The notes under the pieces: generated by a model | What the model saw: only the letters and a program-made list of their open reading frames with translations | Database searches by the model: none | Told to the model about the DNA's origin: nothing | Assembly: GCA_013396525.1 (NCBI GenBank) | Contig: VWYX01001125.1 | Location: 70,989 to 134,988 of the forward strand | DNA length: 64,000 nucleotides | DNA from: Chaetorhynchus papuensis | Lineage: Eukaryota > Chordata > Aves > Passeriformes > Rhipiduridae | Reading direction: 5' to 3' | Position numbers and translations under genes: made by a program | In this document: in pieces, positions 51,901-58,685 of the stretch | Numbering within the stretch: position 1 is the stretch's first letter | Layout: each line of letters begins with the position of its first letter

Positions 51901-54282
51901 AGGGACTTTGACAAGGGCCTGGTATGACAGGACAAGGGGGAATGGCCTCCCGCTGACAGAGGGCAGGGTAGATTGGGTGCTAGGAAGAAATTCTTCCCTG
52001 TGGGGGTGCTGAGGCCCTGGCACAGGCTACTGAGAGAAGCTGTGGCTGCCCCGTCCCTGCAAGTGTCCAAGGCCAGGTTGGATGGGGCTTGGAGCAACCT
52101 GGGATAGTGGAAGGCGTCCCTGCCCATGGCAGGGGAGTTGGAACTGGATAACGTTTAAGGTTCCTTCCAATCCAGCCCAGTCTATGATTCTACAAATGAC
52201 AATGATAAGATTGCAAAAAGAAGCCCTCAGGTGCTGGGGAGCTCCCAGGCTGCAGGAACGGCACCAGACTTAAAATGCAGACCCTGGGCCCTCCAAACTG
52301 AACATCCCAAACCAGTGACTTAGTGGGGAGTTACTGCCTGTGGCAGCTCAGCCTCTTCTCAGAAGGGACATGGAAATAATGAATGGCAGTGCAGCAGCCA
52401 GCTGATGAGCTCCGAAAAAGTATCCAGGAGAAATTAATCACCGTGACTCCAACCTGTAATATGCCCTCATTGGCCCACTTCAAAACAAAGTATTTTCACT
52501 TCAGACCTAAAACTATTGCTGAACTGCCCATTTTTCCCTAGATTTTTCAAGTGTCCAGGGATTAACTTTCATGTTTGTGAAGCATCAGATCACGTTCGGT
52601 AATTCACACAGCCCTGCTGTGAGGATCTGCTGGGGTCTTTTTTCCTTTTTATTAAACAATAGGGAGAAGATGCCCTGGGAAGCCTCCTGCACTCCCCCAA
52701 GGTCCCAGTGATAGCTTTTGTCCCGTTCCTTCTGGTAAACCAGCTTTGCCTTGATGTCTTTCAGAAATAAACATGAAACTATGGGCAAAGGGGCAGAGGA
52801 GAGAGAACAACATTTTTACTGAAACGAACAGAAACTGTTTAAGGGGAGGTCACTAACATGAGAAGCACGATGATGACCTCTAATCATCACTGCATTGCTC
52901 TCCCTGCAATTACAGAGCCCCTTTTACAGTCCAATTTCCTCAAACCCATGAAGAAACCTCAGCGGAGACAATGAAACTCTGTGTCTGTATCCTTTTTTCC
53001 CCAAAAAGTGCATTTCTACTTATGCTCTGATTTCATCACACGTTTAGTAGCCGTTTCTGGGAGGTAAAAAACAGAACTGGAGGTTCATCACCCCAGTACG
53101 AAGACCACCCCTTCCAACCTGGACTAGAGGCAGGGTGCTAAATGCTGACAAAGAGTGGTCAGTAAATTTTCCACAAAACTGCTACGGAGAATGAAGGAGC
53201 ACCAACGGATTGAGGGAGCTGCCTTGCTGCTTGCTAGAAAGGAGGAAACTGAGTACATTTCTGCTGGGACAGTGGTTGCTTTTCTACCTCTCATCAAAAA
53301 CAGATTTTTCTTTTTACTCTGAAGTAGACAGTTCAGCCCTCCAGACTGCATTTTGACACATGCTAAAGGCACATTCAGTGCTTCCAGAACCAAATTCACA
53401 TATGAATTTTTAGGAGTATTCTTGTGGGTCATGAAAAATCCAGCTCGGGTCCAGTGCTTAGTTTCCAAAACATCTCAAAGCTCAACGTTCCCATGGAAAC
53501 TTGGGATTCTTGAACTTGCCAGGCACAGTCAATAGCAACGTTACTCAACAAATTTTTGCAGCCATTTAGCCAAAATAAAATCCTAACACAGAGAGCTCAC
53601 ATTAAAACACACAATACAGTCTAATTTATACTCAAAAAGAAATCATGAATCACTTCTCACAGCTAACGGTGACTGCTCATTTAAGCTGACTAAAAATTAT
53701 TAAAAGCTTTTAAACATTCATTAGAAGTGGGCATTTTCTTGGCTGCTTAAGAATGCCTCTAATGTAACTCATTGAGCTGATAAAGCAAACTTCCCAACCC
53801 ATGTAATCCCATGGATATTTCTATGTCAATAGCATTATCCCATACATTGCAGAGTGTTCCAGAGTTACTTCTTGCAGAAATCTTTTAGCTCTCTGACATT
53901 TAGTTTTCATCTCAAAGATGCCAAACTGTTCTATTTTCAGAGACAACTTTCTCCTTCCTATGGCCTGACACGTTAACAGGGTCTACAGAAGAAATGAAAG
54001 CAGGAAACAAGTTCAAACCATCCTCCTATTATTGACTCCCTTTAATCAGAAGACCCCAGGAACAAAAGCTGTCGCATCCCTGACCTCACAGTCCACACAG
54101 GAGACGAAAATGCACCGAAGAGAAAGTAACTCCAGCCAGAACTCTGGAGCACACCGGGCCCTGTCCACGCCAGCAGGAGAAGAAAGGCAAAGTCACAACA
54201 CTTACACAGAGGACGTGCAGGACCACAGCTCCATGTCTCCTGTCCTCATTGGTGAAGATGTCATTGGGGAATTCATGGAGAG
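6777..54282 (-). CDS. SLC24A3: SLC24A3 (NCKX3), K+-dependent Na+/Ca2+ exchanger, 5'-incomplete, 15 exons
   Basis: Plasma-membrane antiporter of the CaCA superfamily that exports Ca2+ together with K+ in exchange for Na+. The coding exons are, in transcription order: 54282-54206, 47263-47189, 43120-43036, 41385-41282, 31636-31562, 25795-25770, 24194-24141, 22596-22463, 20441-20281, 19727-19457, 17922-17756, 16962-16848, 16025-15913, 7954-7889, 6926-6777. All have AG acceptors and GT donors, and codon phases match at every junction. Together they give 556 residues, numbered here from the first whole codon, ending in a TAA stop. Alpha-1 (about 58-100) and alpha-2 (about 420-465) carry E72, D437 and D464. 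The D437-D464 spacing of 27 equals that of Asp548 and Asp575 in NCKX2. The long acidic cytosolic loop and the LINSR and TNGESEVAIKIPIKH segments point to SLC24A3 rather than its close relative SLC24A4. About 90 N-terminal residues, the start codon and the promoter lie outside the window. Confidence 0.97.
6927..7888 (-). other. SLC24A3 last intron
   Basis: A 962-bp intron with GT/AG ends. Nothing recognisable is inside. Confidence 0.9.
7889..7954 (-). CDS. SLC24A3: SLC24A3 penultimate exon
   Basis: This 66-bp exon, in phase 0 at both ends, encodes IRLNSRGLIYSVGLLLASVF followed by VT, the penultimate membrane helix region. It is too short to stand out as an open frame and was placed by continuity between NYGSY in the preceding exon and VFGVH in the last one. 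The acceptor is TTCTTTTACAG and the donor is GTATGT. An 8-kb intron separates it from the alpha-2 exon. Confidence 0.96.
12458..12520 (-). mobile_element. Possible MIR SINE fragment
   Basis: A stretch reading like 'ctactgtgactcc...agcaagcccattcgtctctctga' resembles the MIR core in reverse orientation (tgtgaccttgggcaagtcacttaacctctctga). It is short and strongly diverged, recognised by eye only. Confidence 0.4.
13957..15222 (+). mobile_element. CR1 LINE remnant with reverse-transcriptase 3' half
   Basis: A 5'-truncated, decayed CR1 retrotransposon of about 1.27 kb. The left part matches the CR1 ORF2 reverse-transcriptase region in order: the block reading 'ggtcagcctgaccttgatccctgggaagatgatggagc', 'gttgactttagccaggctt' (DFS-A-F type motif), 'ccccaggggtcagcactg' and 'aatgaactggatga'. 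The centre has the 'agcatcctgggctacatcaggag' block. The right end has the typical 3' tail, 'gagcagaaggctggggactagataacctcc'. The frame is broken by stops and indels, so no protein is made. It is antisense to SLC24A3. Confidence 0.9.
15913..16025 (-). CDS. SLC24A3: SLC24A3 exon: alpha-2 repeat, second half
   Basis: This 113-bp exon completes the split Gly and encodes 37 residues, MGDMAVSNSIGSNVFDILIG followed by LGLPWALQTLAVNYGSY. SNSIGSNVFDIL is the second half of alpha-2. The Asp of NVFD (D464) corresponds to Asp575 of NCKX2, the residue linked to K+ dependence, and it lies exactly 27 residues after D437 as in NCKX2. The acceptor is TTCCTGCAG and the donor is GTAAGT. Confidence 0.98.
16026..16847 (-). 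other. SLC24A3 intron splitting alpha-2
   Basis: An 822-bp intron that divides the alpha-2 repeat. No repeat or other element recognised. Confidence 0.9.
16848..16962 (-). CDS. SLC24A3: SLC24A3 exon: alpha-2 repeat, first half
   Basis: This 115-bp exon encodes 38 residues plus one base, VTIIGYTLGIPDVIMGITFL followed by AAGTSVPDCMASLIVARQ. MGITFLAAGTSVPDCMAS is the first half of the alpha-2 repeat and mirrors alpha-1. The aspartate of TSVPD (D437) corresponds to Asp548 of NCKX2, a cation-site residue. The acceptor is CTCTCCTTAG and the donor is GTAGGT. Confidence 0.98.
16963..17755 (-). other. SLC24A3 intron
   Basis: A 793-bp intron with GT/AG ends; nothing recognisable inside. Confidence 0.9.
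17756..17922 (-). CDS. SLC24A3: SLC24A3 exon: end of loop and first C-terminal helices
   Basis: This 167-bp exon encodes 55 whole residues. It runs from GKIEMLKWVFTWPLSFVLYF, the first helix after the loop, through TVPNCNKPHLEKWF to a second helix MVTFASSTLWIAAFSYMMVW and a final Met. The TVPNC motif and the EKWFM segment are shared by the NCKX family. The acceptor is TATTTGGCAG and the donor is GTATGT. It ends in phase 0 before VTIIGYTLG. Confidence 0.97.
17923..19456 (-). other. SLC24A3 intron
   Basis: A 1.5-kb intron containing a CR1 3' fragment at 18206-18560. The remainder, including a fairly GC-rich part at 18800-19300, shows no recognisable element. Confidence 0.9.
18206..18560 (+). 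mobile_element. CR1 LINE 3'-end fragment
   Basis: Matches the CR1 3' region: 'cttcaattacctaacgggagggt', then 'tactgtgagggtggtcaaacattggaacaggtgtccaaa', then 'ctgctctgagcaggggctggaaccagagatctccagaggtcc'. The middle is altered by a small local duplication of 'acaagggaattacaaaa' (near 18283 and 18308). It is non-coding and antisense to the host gene. Confidence 0.88.
19457..19727 (-). CDS. SLC24A3: SLC24A3 exon: acidic cytosolic loop
   Basis: This is the longest exon found, 271 bp, encoding 90 residues from RQRLINSRTYTNGESEVAIK to GPYTPFDLP. Residues about 318-343 are an Asn/Glu/Asp run ending in a block of five Glu and six Asp, made of imperfect GAN trinucleotides (ATC-type on the plus strand). 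Such an acidic tract is a feature of NCKX loops. GPYTPFDLP precedes the first helix of the C-terminal cluster. The acceptor is TATTTACAG and the donor is GTAAGA. The trinucleotide run could vary in length between individuals. Confidence 0.97.
19728..20280 (-). other. SLC24A3 intron
   Basis: A 553-bp intron within the loop-coding part. Nothing recognisable inside. Confidence 0.9.
20281..20441 (-). CDS. SLC24A3: SLC24A3 exon: cytosolic loop, NFHRKASVIMVDELL segment
   Basis: This 161-bp exon encodes 53 whole residues, from NFHRKASVIMVDELLSAYPH to SRMLINE. The segment is strongly conserved in SLC24A3 and SLC24A4. RKAS looks like a basophilic-kinase phosphorylation site, which is an inference. 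The acceptor is TGGCTGCAG and the donor is GTGTGT, the least standard donor of the gene but still GT. It ends in phase 0 before RQRLINSR. Confidence 0.97.
20442..22462 (-). other. SLC24A3 intron with 60-bp tandem duplication
   Basis: A 2.0-kb intron. It carries the perfect 60-bp tandem duplication at 21761-21880. No mobile element was recognised. Confidence 0.9.
21761..21880. repeat. Perfect 2 x 60-bp tandem duplication
   Basis: Units 21761-21820 and 21821-21880 are identical. Within each unit, CTGGGTAAA near the left end and TTTACCCAG at the right end are exact 9-bp inverted copies, so each unit can fold as a stem with a loop of about 36 nt. The complete identity of the copies points to a recent duplication (or an assembly artefact). 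Confidence 0.95.
22463..22596 (-). CDS. SLC24A3: SLC24A3 exon: start of cytosolic loop
   Basis: This 134-bp exon encodes 44 whole residues, from YNSTIHHCFERKTKNSANMV to the ending CDATVVLLKK. It starts the large cytosolic loop. NMVNGLA and SNCDATVVLLKK are recognisable SLC24A3 landmarks, while NST IHHCFERKTKNSA is the more variable part. The acceptor is ATTTGTTCAG and the donor is GTAACT. The last codon is split and gives Gly with the next exon. Confidence 0.97.
23173..23199. repeat. (AAAC)n simple repeat
   Basis: About six copies of the tetranucleotide in a row, directly visible. Confidence 0.9.
23811..24075 (-). mobile_element. CR1 LINE 3'-end fragment, minus orientation
   Basis: The plus strand shows the reverse complement of a CR1 3' end: 'gatagtttaggttggaaaaaacctcc', 'cagcactgccaagcccaccactaaaccgtgtccctaagc', 'ccaccactggcctgggcagcctgttcc' and 'ttttggtgaagaaagtttccctaa'. 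It lies in the same orientation as SLC24A3 and is non-coding. Confidence 0.9.
24141..24194 (-). CDS. SLC24A3: SLC24A3 exon: last helix of N-terminal membrane cluster
   Basis: This 54-bp exon encodes WESLVLVLMYVIYIFIM with split codons at both ends (Trp shared with the microexon, Lys with the next exon). The hydrophobic run is the last transmembrane segment before the large cytosolic loop. The acceptor is TGTTTCCAG and the donor is GTAAGT. A CR1 remnant ends about 60 bp from the donor side, in the adjacent intron. Confidence 0.96.
24195..25769 (-). other. SLC24A3 intron
   Basis: A 1.6-kb intron between the microexon and the WESLVL exon. No recognisable element. Confidence 0.9.
25770..25795 (-). 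CDS. SLC24A3: SLC24A3 26-bp microexon (FIYDERVS-W)
   Basis: Only 26 bp long, this exon encodes FIYDERVS and the first two bases of the Trp codon that the next exon completes, giving the family motif DERVSWWES. The acceptor is CTCCACAG and the donor is GTAAGT. It was found by demanding continuity between ALIV in the preceding exon and WESLVL in the next one. Skipping it would shift the frame, because 26 is not a multiple of three, so it must be constitutive in functional transcripts. Confidence 0.93.
26372..27950. repeat. 46-bp minisatellite (VNTR), interrupted by assembly gap
   Basis: The unit reads gtgagggaaggaccagcgcc then atggcgaggggc then gtgagggaaggtgc. Starts at 27611, 27657 and 27703 are exactly 46 bp apart. 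The left array has extra copies of the 14-bp sub-unit gtgagggaaggtgc and a few shortened units, showing unequal expansion. Copies differ at a handful of sites (gcgagg/gcaagg, ggcgtg/ggcatg). The right end decays from about 27850. Most units contain the palindrome GCCATGGC. Confidence 0.95.
26671..27531. other. Assembly gap (861 N)
   Basis: A run of Ns flanked on both sides by the same minisatellite, so the missing sequence is almost certainly more repeat units. The true length is unknown. Confidence 0.99.
27951..28062. repeat. Degenerate repeats of about 25-35 bp (ggctgaagggctgcaccggcag type)
   Basis: About four imperfect copies of a 'ggctgaagg(g/c)ctgcaccggcag' motif follow the minisatellite directly. 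They may be an older, related expansion. Confidence 0.7.
28080..28270. promoter_or_regulatory. CpG-rich patch in intron
   Basis: Very GC-rich, with roughly fifteen CpG dinucleotides in the 100 bp from about 28120, unlike the surrounding intron. It could be a small CpG island, an intragenic promoter or simply GC-rich decayed repeat. No TATA box or initiator is obvious, so the regulatory reading is an inference. Confidence 0.35.
31198..31262. repeat. (ATCC)n microsatellite
   Basis: About 16 uninterrupted copies of the tetranucleotide. It lies 300 bp on the 3' (donor) side of the exon at 31562-31636. Long pure arrays of this kind are usually length-polymorphic. Confidence 0.97.
31562..31636 (-). 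CDS. SLC24A3: SLC24A3 exon: helix LLRDSIYYTLSVVALIV
   Basis: This 75-bp exon is in phase 0 at both ends and encodes 25 residues, VVALSSWSLLRDSIYYTLSV followed by VALIV. The charged RDS triplet at the start of a hydrophobic helix is conserved in SLC24A3 and SLC24A4. It forms a transmembrane segment of the N-terminal cluster. The acceptor is TTTTCCCAG and the donor is GTAAGT. A 9.6-kb intron separates it from the preceding exon and a 5.8-kb intron from the following microexon. Confidence 0.97.
31637..41281 (-). other. SLC24A3 intron (9.6 kb)
   Basis: Long intron after the alpha-1 exons. It contains a probable MIR fragment at 39943-40015, a short AT-dinucleotide run near 32290-32312 and a repeat-free AT-rich block at about 38690-39400. 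No exon or CR1 copy was recognised. Confidence 0.9.
39943..40015 (+). mobile_element. MIR SINE fragment
   Basis: The stretch 'aaactgcagcaaacagaggttatgtgacttgac...cagcagagccgaggaaaac' follows the MIR core (aactgaggcacagagaggttaagtgacttgcc...cagtggcagagccgggatt) through about 70 bp. It is diverged, as expected for an ancient SINE. Confidence 0.6.
41282..41385 (-). CDS. SLC24A3: SLC24A3 exon: alpha-1 repeat, second half
   Basis: This 104-bp exon completes the split Gly codon and encodes 34 residues: VFITKGDVGVGTIVGSAVFN followed by ILCIIGVCGLFAGQ. GTIVGSAVFNIL is the second half of the alpha-1 repeat and leads into the next membrane helix. The acceptor is ATTTTTCAG and the donor is GTAAGA. The two halves of alpha-1 lie on separate exons divided by a 1.65-kb intron. 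Confidence 0.97.
41386..43035 (-). other. SLC24A3 intron splitting alpha-1
   Basis: A 1.65-kb intron that divides the alpha-1 repeat. No recognisable element. Confidence 0.9.
43036..43120 (-). CDS. SLC24A3: SLC24A3 exon: alpha-1 repeat, first half
   Basis: This 85-bp exon encodes 28 residues plus the first base of a Gly codon. It contains the heart of the alpha-1 ion-binding repeat, GATFMAAGSSAPELFTSVIG. The glutamate of SSAPE (E72 in window numbering) corresponds to Glu188 of NCKX2, one of the acids needed for transport. The acceptor is TCTCTGCAG and the donor is GTAAGG. The exon is intact, so the exchanger is predicted to be functional at this site. Confidence 0.97.
43121..47188 (-). other. 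SLC24A3 intron (4.1 kb)
   Basis: Contains a probable MIR fragment at 45715-45855. Otherwise no recognisable element. Confidence 0.9.
45715..45855 (+). mobile_element. MIR SINE fragment
   Basis: The stretch with 'caggaaacagaggttcagggaagcgatggagcttg', 'ccatggccactcgg', 'ctggcagaactgtaacaggaaccag' and 'cccaggtcaggcctctgggcc' follows the MIR core and its 3' part in order (gaggaaactgaggctcagagaggt, ggcagagctgggactcgaacccag). About 140 bp is matched with moderate divergence. Confidence 0.65.
47189..47263 (-). CDS. SLC24A3: SLC24A3 exon: end of first helix and FFVPSLEKICE loop
   Basis: This 75-bp exon is in phase 0 at both ends and encodes 25 residues, starting AVYMFYALAIVCDDFF and ending VPSLEKICE. 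It completes the first membrane helix of the N-terminal cluster. The CDDFFVPSLE motif is typical of the whole SLC24 family and of related cation/Ca2+ exchangers. The acceptor is CCACTGCAG and the donor is GTAAGT. The residues fit between the flanking exons without a gap. Confidence 0.97.
47509..47525. repeat. Poly-T run
   Basis: Seventeen consecutive T on the plus strand; not flanked by a recognisable retroelement. Confidence 0.95.
49917..49963. repeat. 18-bp short tandem repeat, 2.6 copies
   Basis: The unit accaggctgagagcaccg is present twice exactly, followed by a partial third copy. Confidence 0.95.
51800..52192 (+). mobile_element. CR1 LINE 3'-end fragment
   Basis: A classical CR1 tail: 'cagccttccagtacctagaggg', 'gagggactttgacaagggc', 'gacaaggggg aatggcc', 'taggaagaaattcttccctg', 'gtccaaggccaggttggatggggcttggagcaacctggg', 'ggaaggcgtccctgcccatggc' and 'ttccttccaatccagcccagtctatgattct'. 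It is 5'-truncated, non-coding and antisense to SLC24A3. It is the best preserved CR1 3' end in the window. Confidence 0.95.
54206..54282 (-). CDS. SLC24A3: SLC24A3 exon: extracellular segment into first membrane helix (most 5' exon in window)
   Basis: This 77-bp exon starts with two bases of a split Ala codon and then encodes 25 residues, LHEFPNDIFTNEDRR followed by HGAVVLHVLC. The first part is the conserved end of the extracellular N-terminal region of NCKX proteins; GAVVLHVLC begins the first helix of the N-terminal membrane cluster. The acceptor is TTTTTGCAG and the donor is GTAAGT. The phase (one base supplied by the preceding exon) means at least one more coding exon lies upstream, and none was recognised between 54283 and 64000. 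The next exon follows after a 6.9-kb intron. Confidence 0.95.
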
Positions 54283-55351
54283 CTGCAAAAAGCGGGGAGG
54301 GGGGAAAGAAAGCTCAGATGTTTAATCAGCTACTCACACCCACCCCACGTGCTGCTCAGTAACGCAGCCAGCGGCTGCCCAACCCAGCCCTGCAGCCACC
54401 TGCCAGAGGCTCTGCCTCACCTCCCTGTGGCTCAGCTTACCTTGTCCTCGGGCACCACCTTTCCCCAAATGTTTACTGAGCCATCTGCTGCTGTGGCCAG
54501 CACCACCCTGTGACCCACAGGTGTCCAAGGGGGAGCGGACACCCCCCCAGAGCACAGCACGGCTCCTTCCTCGAGGGAAGCAGCCAGAGCTGTCCAGAGC
54601 AGGTGCAGGATCTCCTGGAGGGGTTGGCAGCTCTCTTCCCACTGCCCAGCAATCCACAGAACCACTGAGAGGAGCACACCACGCACCTCACACAGCCTTT
54701 GTTGCAAATACACTGTCGCAAGTCACTGAAAGACAAATTCCCTCCGTTTGCTCAAATGCTTTATTACTGCTCTGGATGTTAATTGGATTATAAAACTCTT
54801 AAGGACAGCCTGCCAACTAGGCTGCAGGAATGGCTTTGGGTTATAAACCAAAAAAGCCAGTGTGAAGACGATGCTCTAGCATTCTCAGTAATTCCAGATT
54901 TTGAAACAACAGCTTTCTGCTAATGGTCAGTTCTTCACATTCGGCCATCAGCTGGAAAAAATCAAACCGTGTTCTTCCTGCCTTTCACATCTTTAGCGTT
55001 AATAAAGCTCCAGCAATAGGAACTTAATTAGCAATTGCACAGATGATTAAATGGAAAAACAATCCAGCTCACTCTCCCGGTTTTGCTGCCTCTGAAGCAA
55101 TAACTGAGCAAGAGGCAGCCGCATTTTAATTTTGTTCCTCGTGCAAGCAACAGCTCTATCCAGGCACTGCACCTGAGGAGGAAAACACTCTTTTTTACAT
55201 ACACCCTTTTGCCCAAAGGCTCAGGTTATTACTGTTAATTGTATTCCTCTGGATTGGTGAATTCTATAATGAGTCCTAATAGCAGGAGCTATTGGAGCAG
55301 TACAGACGGCATCTTTAAAATATCCCTAACAGAGGAGCGCCGCAATACCCT

Positions 55352-55395
55352 TCTTTATACCTTTATAAAAATACCTTTATTAAAATACCTTTATT
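55352..55395. repeat. Short tandem repeat (ataccttta-type unit), 3 copies
   Basis: Three imperfect copies of a 14-16-bp unit of the type taaaataccttta follow one another. Confidence 0.85.
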
Positions 55396-56699
55396 AGAAC
55401 CAGCCATGCCTGTGACTTGTTATCACCAGTCAGGACTCACCTGCCAGGAGCTGGAGCTACTTCCAGGAGCTGTGACTACTTCCTTCCGAGGCAGAACTAG
55501 TCCTGCCAGGCTGCCTTCCCCTCCCACCCCAGATGTGCTAGAGCTGATGAAAGCTGCCAGAAACAACACCCTTAGGTGTGTGCAGCCTAAGGAAGTAGTC
55601 AGGGAGGTACCAGCACAAGTGAGAAAAACCCCAACCAGCGACACAAAACACTGGGGAAGCTGGGAGACAATAAAGGTAAATCAGGTGGAAACGATTAATC
55701 TTTCCTCAGCAAAACATCATTGTGTGAAAACCCAACATTTTCATCACAGCTTTAGAAACGTTCCTGACCATTCCCCGTTCCACAAGCAAAGGAAGACACA
55801 GCGGGGGGGAGGTCTGCCTGCAGCAATATGCAAAATGGTTTGTAATACACATGTGTGCTTCCCCTCCTCCTGCAGCTGCCTCTGAGATTTTACGTTCAGT
55901 ACAGACAGATGATAAAAATCCAATCCCTCTATCAAGAGTCTCTGGGAGGTTCAAGGAGCCCGAAGTGCACCTAAGGTAAAGGCATACAGGGAAAACACGC
56001 CACAAAAATAGCATAAGCTGTCTCTAGTCCCAGTGGCTGGGAATCCTGGCCCTCCTTCCTGTGTGCAGCAGAAATGCCCAGTGCTCCCCCGGGTTCAGCT
56101 TCCCACCCCACACTGGCAGGAAATGCACCTCCTTCTCAGAGAGAATCCAAGATGTCCATCACCACCACATCCTCCACGACACCGTCTCAACACGAACGCT
56201 TTTGGTGGGCTACACTTGGAAGCATGCAGTTATAAAATAATGTATGCAAATTTGAAATCTGCTGCATTTTTATTAGCTGCATCAGGTGCAGATGAGTACG
56301 GATAAGAGGAGAGCTTTGCAAAACACAGGAGCTCCTTTCTAAGAAGAAATAAAGGGTGCTGCTGGAACACCACTCCAACAACAGCTGCCCTATTTAGCAG
56401 GTTATAAAAGCTCAGACAGTTTGTTATCTCGCTTAAAAGAGTCCCCAGCCTTTGTACAGAAAATAGGTGCAGATTTTGCCAGGTTTATTTTGATTGCACA
56501 GAAAAAAAACTCAACCCCCCTGCCAATGAACCTAAACTCAAAGAATAAAAGACTTCTGCCTAATAATCCACCCTGGTCCTGCAGACTTGGCAGGCATCAG
56601 CATGGAGCAGCGGAAGGGCAGGAACTTCACAGAGATCAGCACCTCCCCAGTCACCTCCTGCGTGGGCATTAGACACAATTCCGGGAGCAGCCCAGCACC

Positions 56700-56732
56700 C
56701 AGTGCATTCCCAGTGCATTCCCAGCGCATTCC
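56700..56732. repeat. 11-bp tandem repeat, 3 copies
   Basis: The unit cagtgcattcc occurs twice exactly and a third time with one change (cagcgcattcc). Confidence 0.95.
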
Positions 56733-58382
56733 CGGGGGTTCCAGCCCTTGGACATACACAACTCAGTCCCAGTTTTCAGTTCCTGAGGGACACATCACCA
56801 GAAAACTGAGGGCAGGAGTCTGCAGCTCAGCACAACGCTCCTTCCAGGGGTGCAGCTCTACCTTGCACCGGCAACTTGCAGAACTATGAAAAAGTATTAG
56901 GATTATTAGCATTTGGAAGTAACAGGAATTAGGTGGCTGTTAGCAAGGTGTGGACTGGCCCTGGAAAGGGAGCTAAACATTACAGGAACAGTAACTGCTA
57001 GCCAGTGTATCTACTCTGGGGACAAGAAAACCCTTGGGAAATCTCCCACTGCTTTAACAGATGAAAGACGTTCAGGCTGGCCAATGAATAACCAACACAG
57101 AAAACTCACAGATTTACAGCCTTGGTTCATTTTCTCATGCTGTGCCCACAACTCTCGCTCTGCGAGTTCTGTTGTTGTCACCTGTGAGGGACAGATGTTA
57201 GTGGAGCAGACCTTGTGATGTGAACCCAGACAATGTTTTTAGCATCCATGCATCCTTTTCACACAGGGAAACAAAAATAAACTTTAAAGCAATTAGTTAC
57301 TTTTCCCCCCCGTACGCTCAGAATCATCATTTTAAACTCAAGCTTGAGATTGTTCAGGGTACACAACAATATCGCACTCAGCACCTGCCTGCAGACTGTT
57401 TCACCCAATACCTGACCTCCAGCAGCATCCCTGGAAAGTACCAGCTCTGCATCCCTGAGCCTGGCCAGGCAGCTGTTCACAGATGCCTCTTGGTGGGGTG
57501 AGCAGACAGAGCAGGTGTGAACAAACTGGTAAAGGTCTGACTTCCTATTGAGTTAGTTATGCACGAGTTGGGGGAAAGAAAGGAGGGAGAAGATGGAGGA
57601 GTGGGAATGTGAGATGGTGAACCCTGAGCACACCACGGGGAATTCAGAACTGGCAGCTCGTTTGCATGGGAAGTGAGAACAAACACTACTCCTTGCGACT
57701 CTGGAGAAATGAAAGCAGCCGGCAGAGCAGCTTCCCAGGGCCCTCCACCCACGGAGCAGCCGGCACTGCAGCTCCCGGGAAGCCCCGTTTCTGTCTTGCA
57801 GCACCAATTTTAGGAAGGGCAGCTCTGGCCAGGCTGCAGGGGTGTTTCAGCTGGGTGTAAATACGCACACACAGCTACAACGCGCGTGGTTCCGCGGGCG
57901 TCTCTCACAGCTGAGCTGCTTCTCATTCCATGCACATCTGACTGCCACTTCTCCGGAATTTCAGATGTTCAGAACTGTGCAGAAATTGCAAAATGCATTT
58001 TCCTTTGTAAAGTCTCGAAGGAACAAACCCCCAAACATAAGCAGAGCCCTTGTGAAGTCAAGAAGGTCCTGCCTCAGCTTCAGTGCAAATGAGTCGCTTG
58101 CAAGGTCAGAGGCGCATCGAGATCCAAGGGCAACAAGCAAATGTATCTCAACATAAATGGGGGAGAAATCAGAAATAATAAATAATATGCAACAGCGTAT
58201 GGTTCAGAGAGAGTTTAAGTCAAATAACAGCAGCAAGTGACCTTTGAAGAGAAGGTTATACTTTCCTTTGCTCAGTACAAGAACTAATTTCTGTCACAGC
58301 AAGAATCTGGCAGTTGTTTCCCAGGATCTTTGAGCTTTTATATTCCTGTGTTTCACTTGACCATGCTATAGTTAAGCTGCTT

Positions 58383-58424
58383 AAATATATATATATAAAT
58401 ATATATATATAGATATAGATATGT
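58383..58424. repeat. AT-rich dinucleotide microsatellite
   Basis: A (TA)n run with small interruptions (aaatatatatatata, gatatagatatg). It lies immediately 5' of the CR1 fragment. Confidence 0.9.
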
Positions 58425-58429
58425 ATGCA

Positions 58430-58685
58430 TGCTTAAACTGACAGAGGGCAAGAGTAGATTGGATACCAGGAAGAAATTCTTCCCTGGGAGGGCAGCCAGG
58501 CCCTGGAACGGGCTGCCTGGAGAAGCTGTGGCTGTCCCTGGATCCCTGGCAGTGTCCAAGGCCAGGTTAAATGGAGCTTGGAGCAGCCTGAGACAGTGGA
58601 AGGTGTCCCTGCCCATGGCAGGGGGTGGCAGTGGATGGGCTTTGAGGTCCCTTCCAACCCAAACCCTCCTGGGATCCTGCAGTAG
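58430..58685 (+). mobile_element. CR1 LINE 3'-end fragment
   Basis: Matches the CR1 tail: 'gacagagggcaagagtagattgg', 'aggaagaaattcttccctggg', 'ctggaacgggctgcctggagaagctgtggctg', 'gtccaaggccaggttaaatggagcttggagcagcctg' and 'tgtccctgcccatggcaggggg'. It appears to be the same subfamily as the copy at 51800-52192. Antisense to SLC24A3. Confidence 0.93.

Larger units (their letters stand above)
47264..54205 (-). other. SLC24A3 intron (6.9 kb)
   Basis: Holds a poly-T run at 47509-47525 (poly-A in the pre-mRNA antisense), a GC-rich block at about 47880-48640, an 18-bp tandem repeat at 49917-49963 and a CR1 fragment at 51800-52192. No exon recognised. Confidence 0.9.

Noticed and set aside
6777..54282. 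Assignment to SLC24A4 instead of SLC24A3
   Set aside because: The two are close relatives, but the loop sequence (NMVNGLA, TNGESEVAIKIPIKH, the long acidic tract) and LGLPWALQTLAVNYGSY fit SLC24A3 better.
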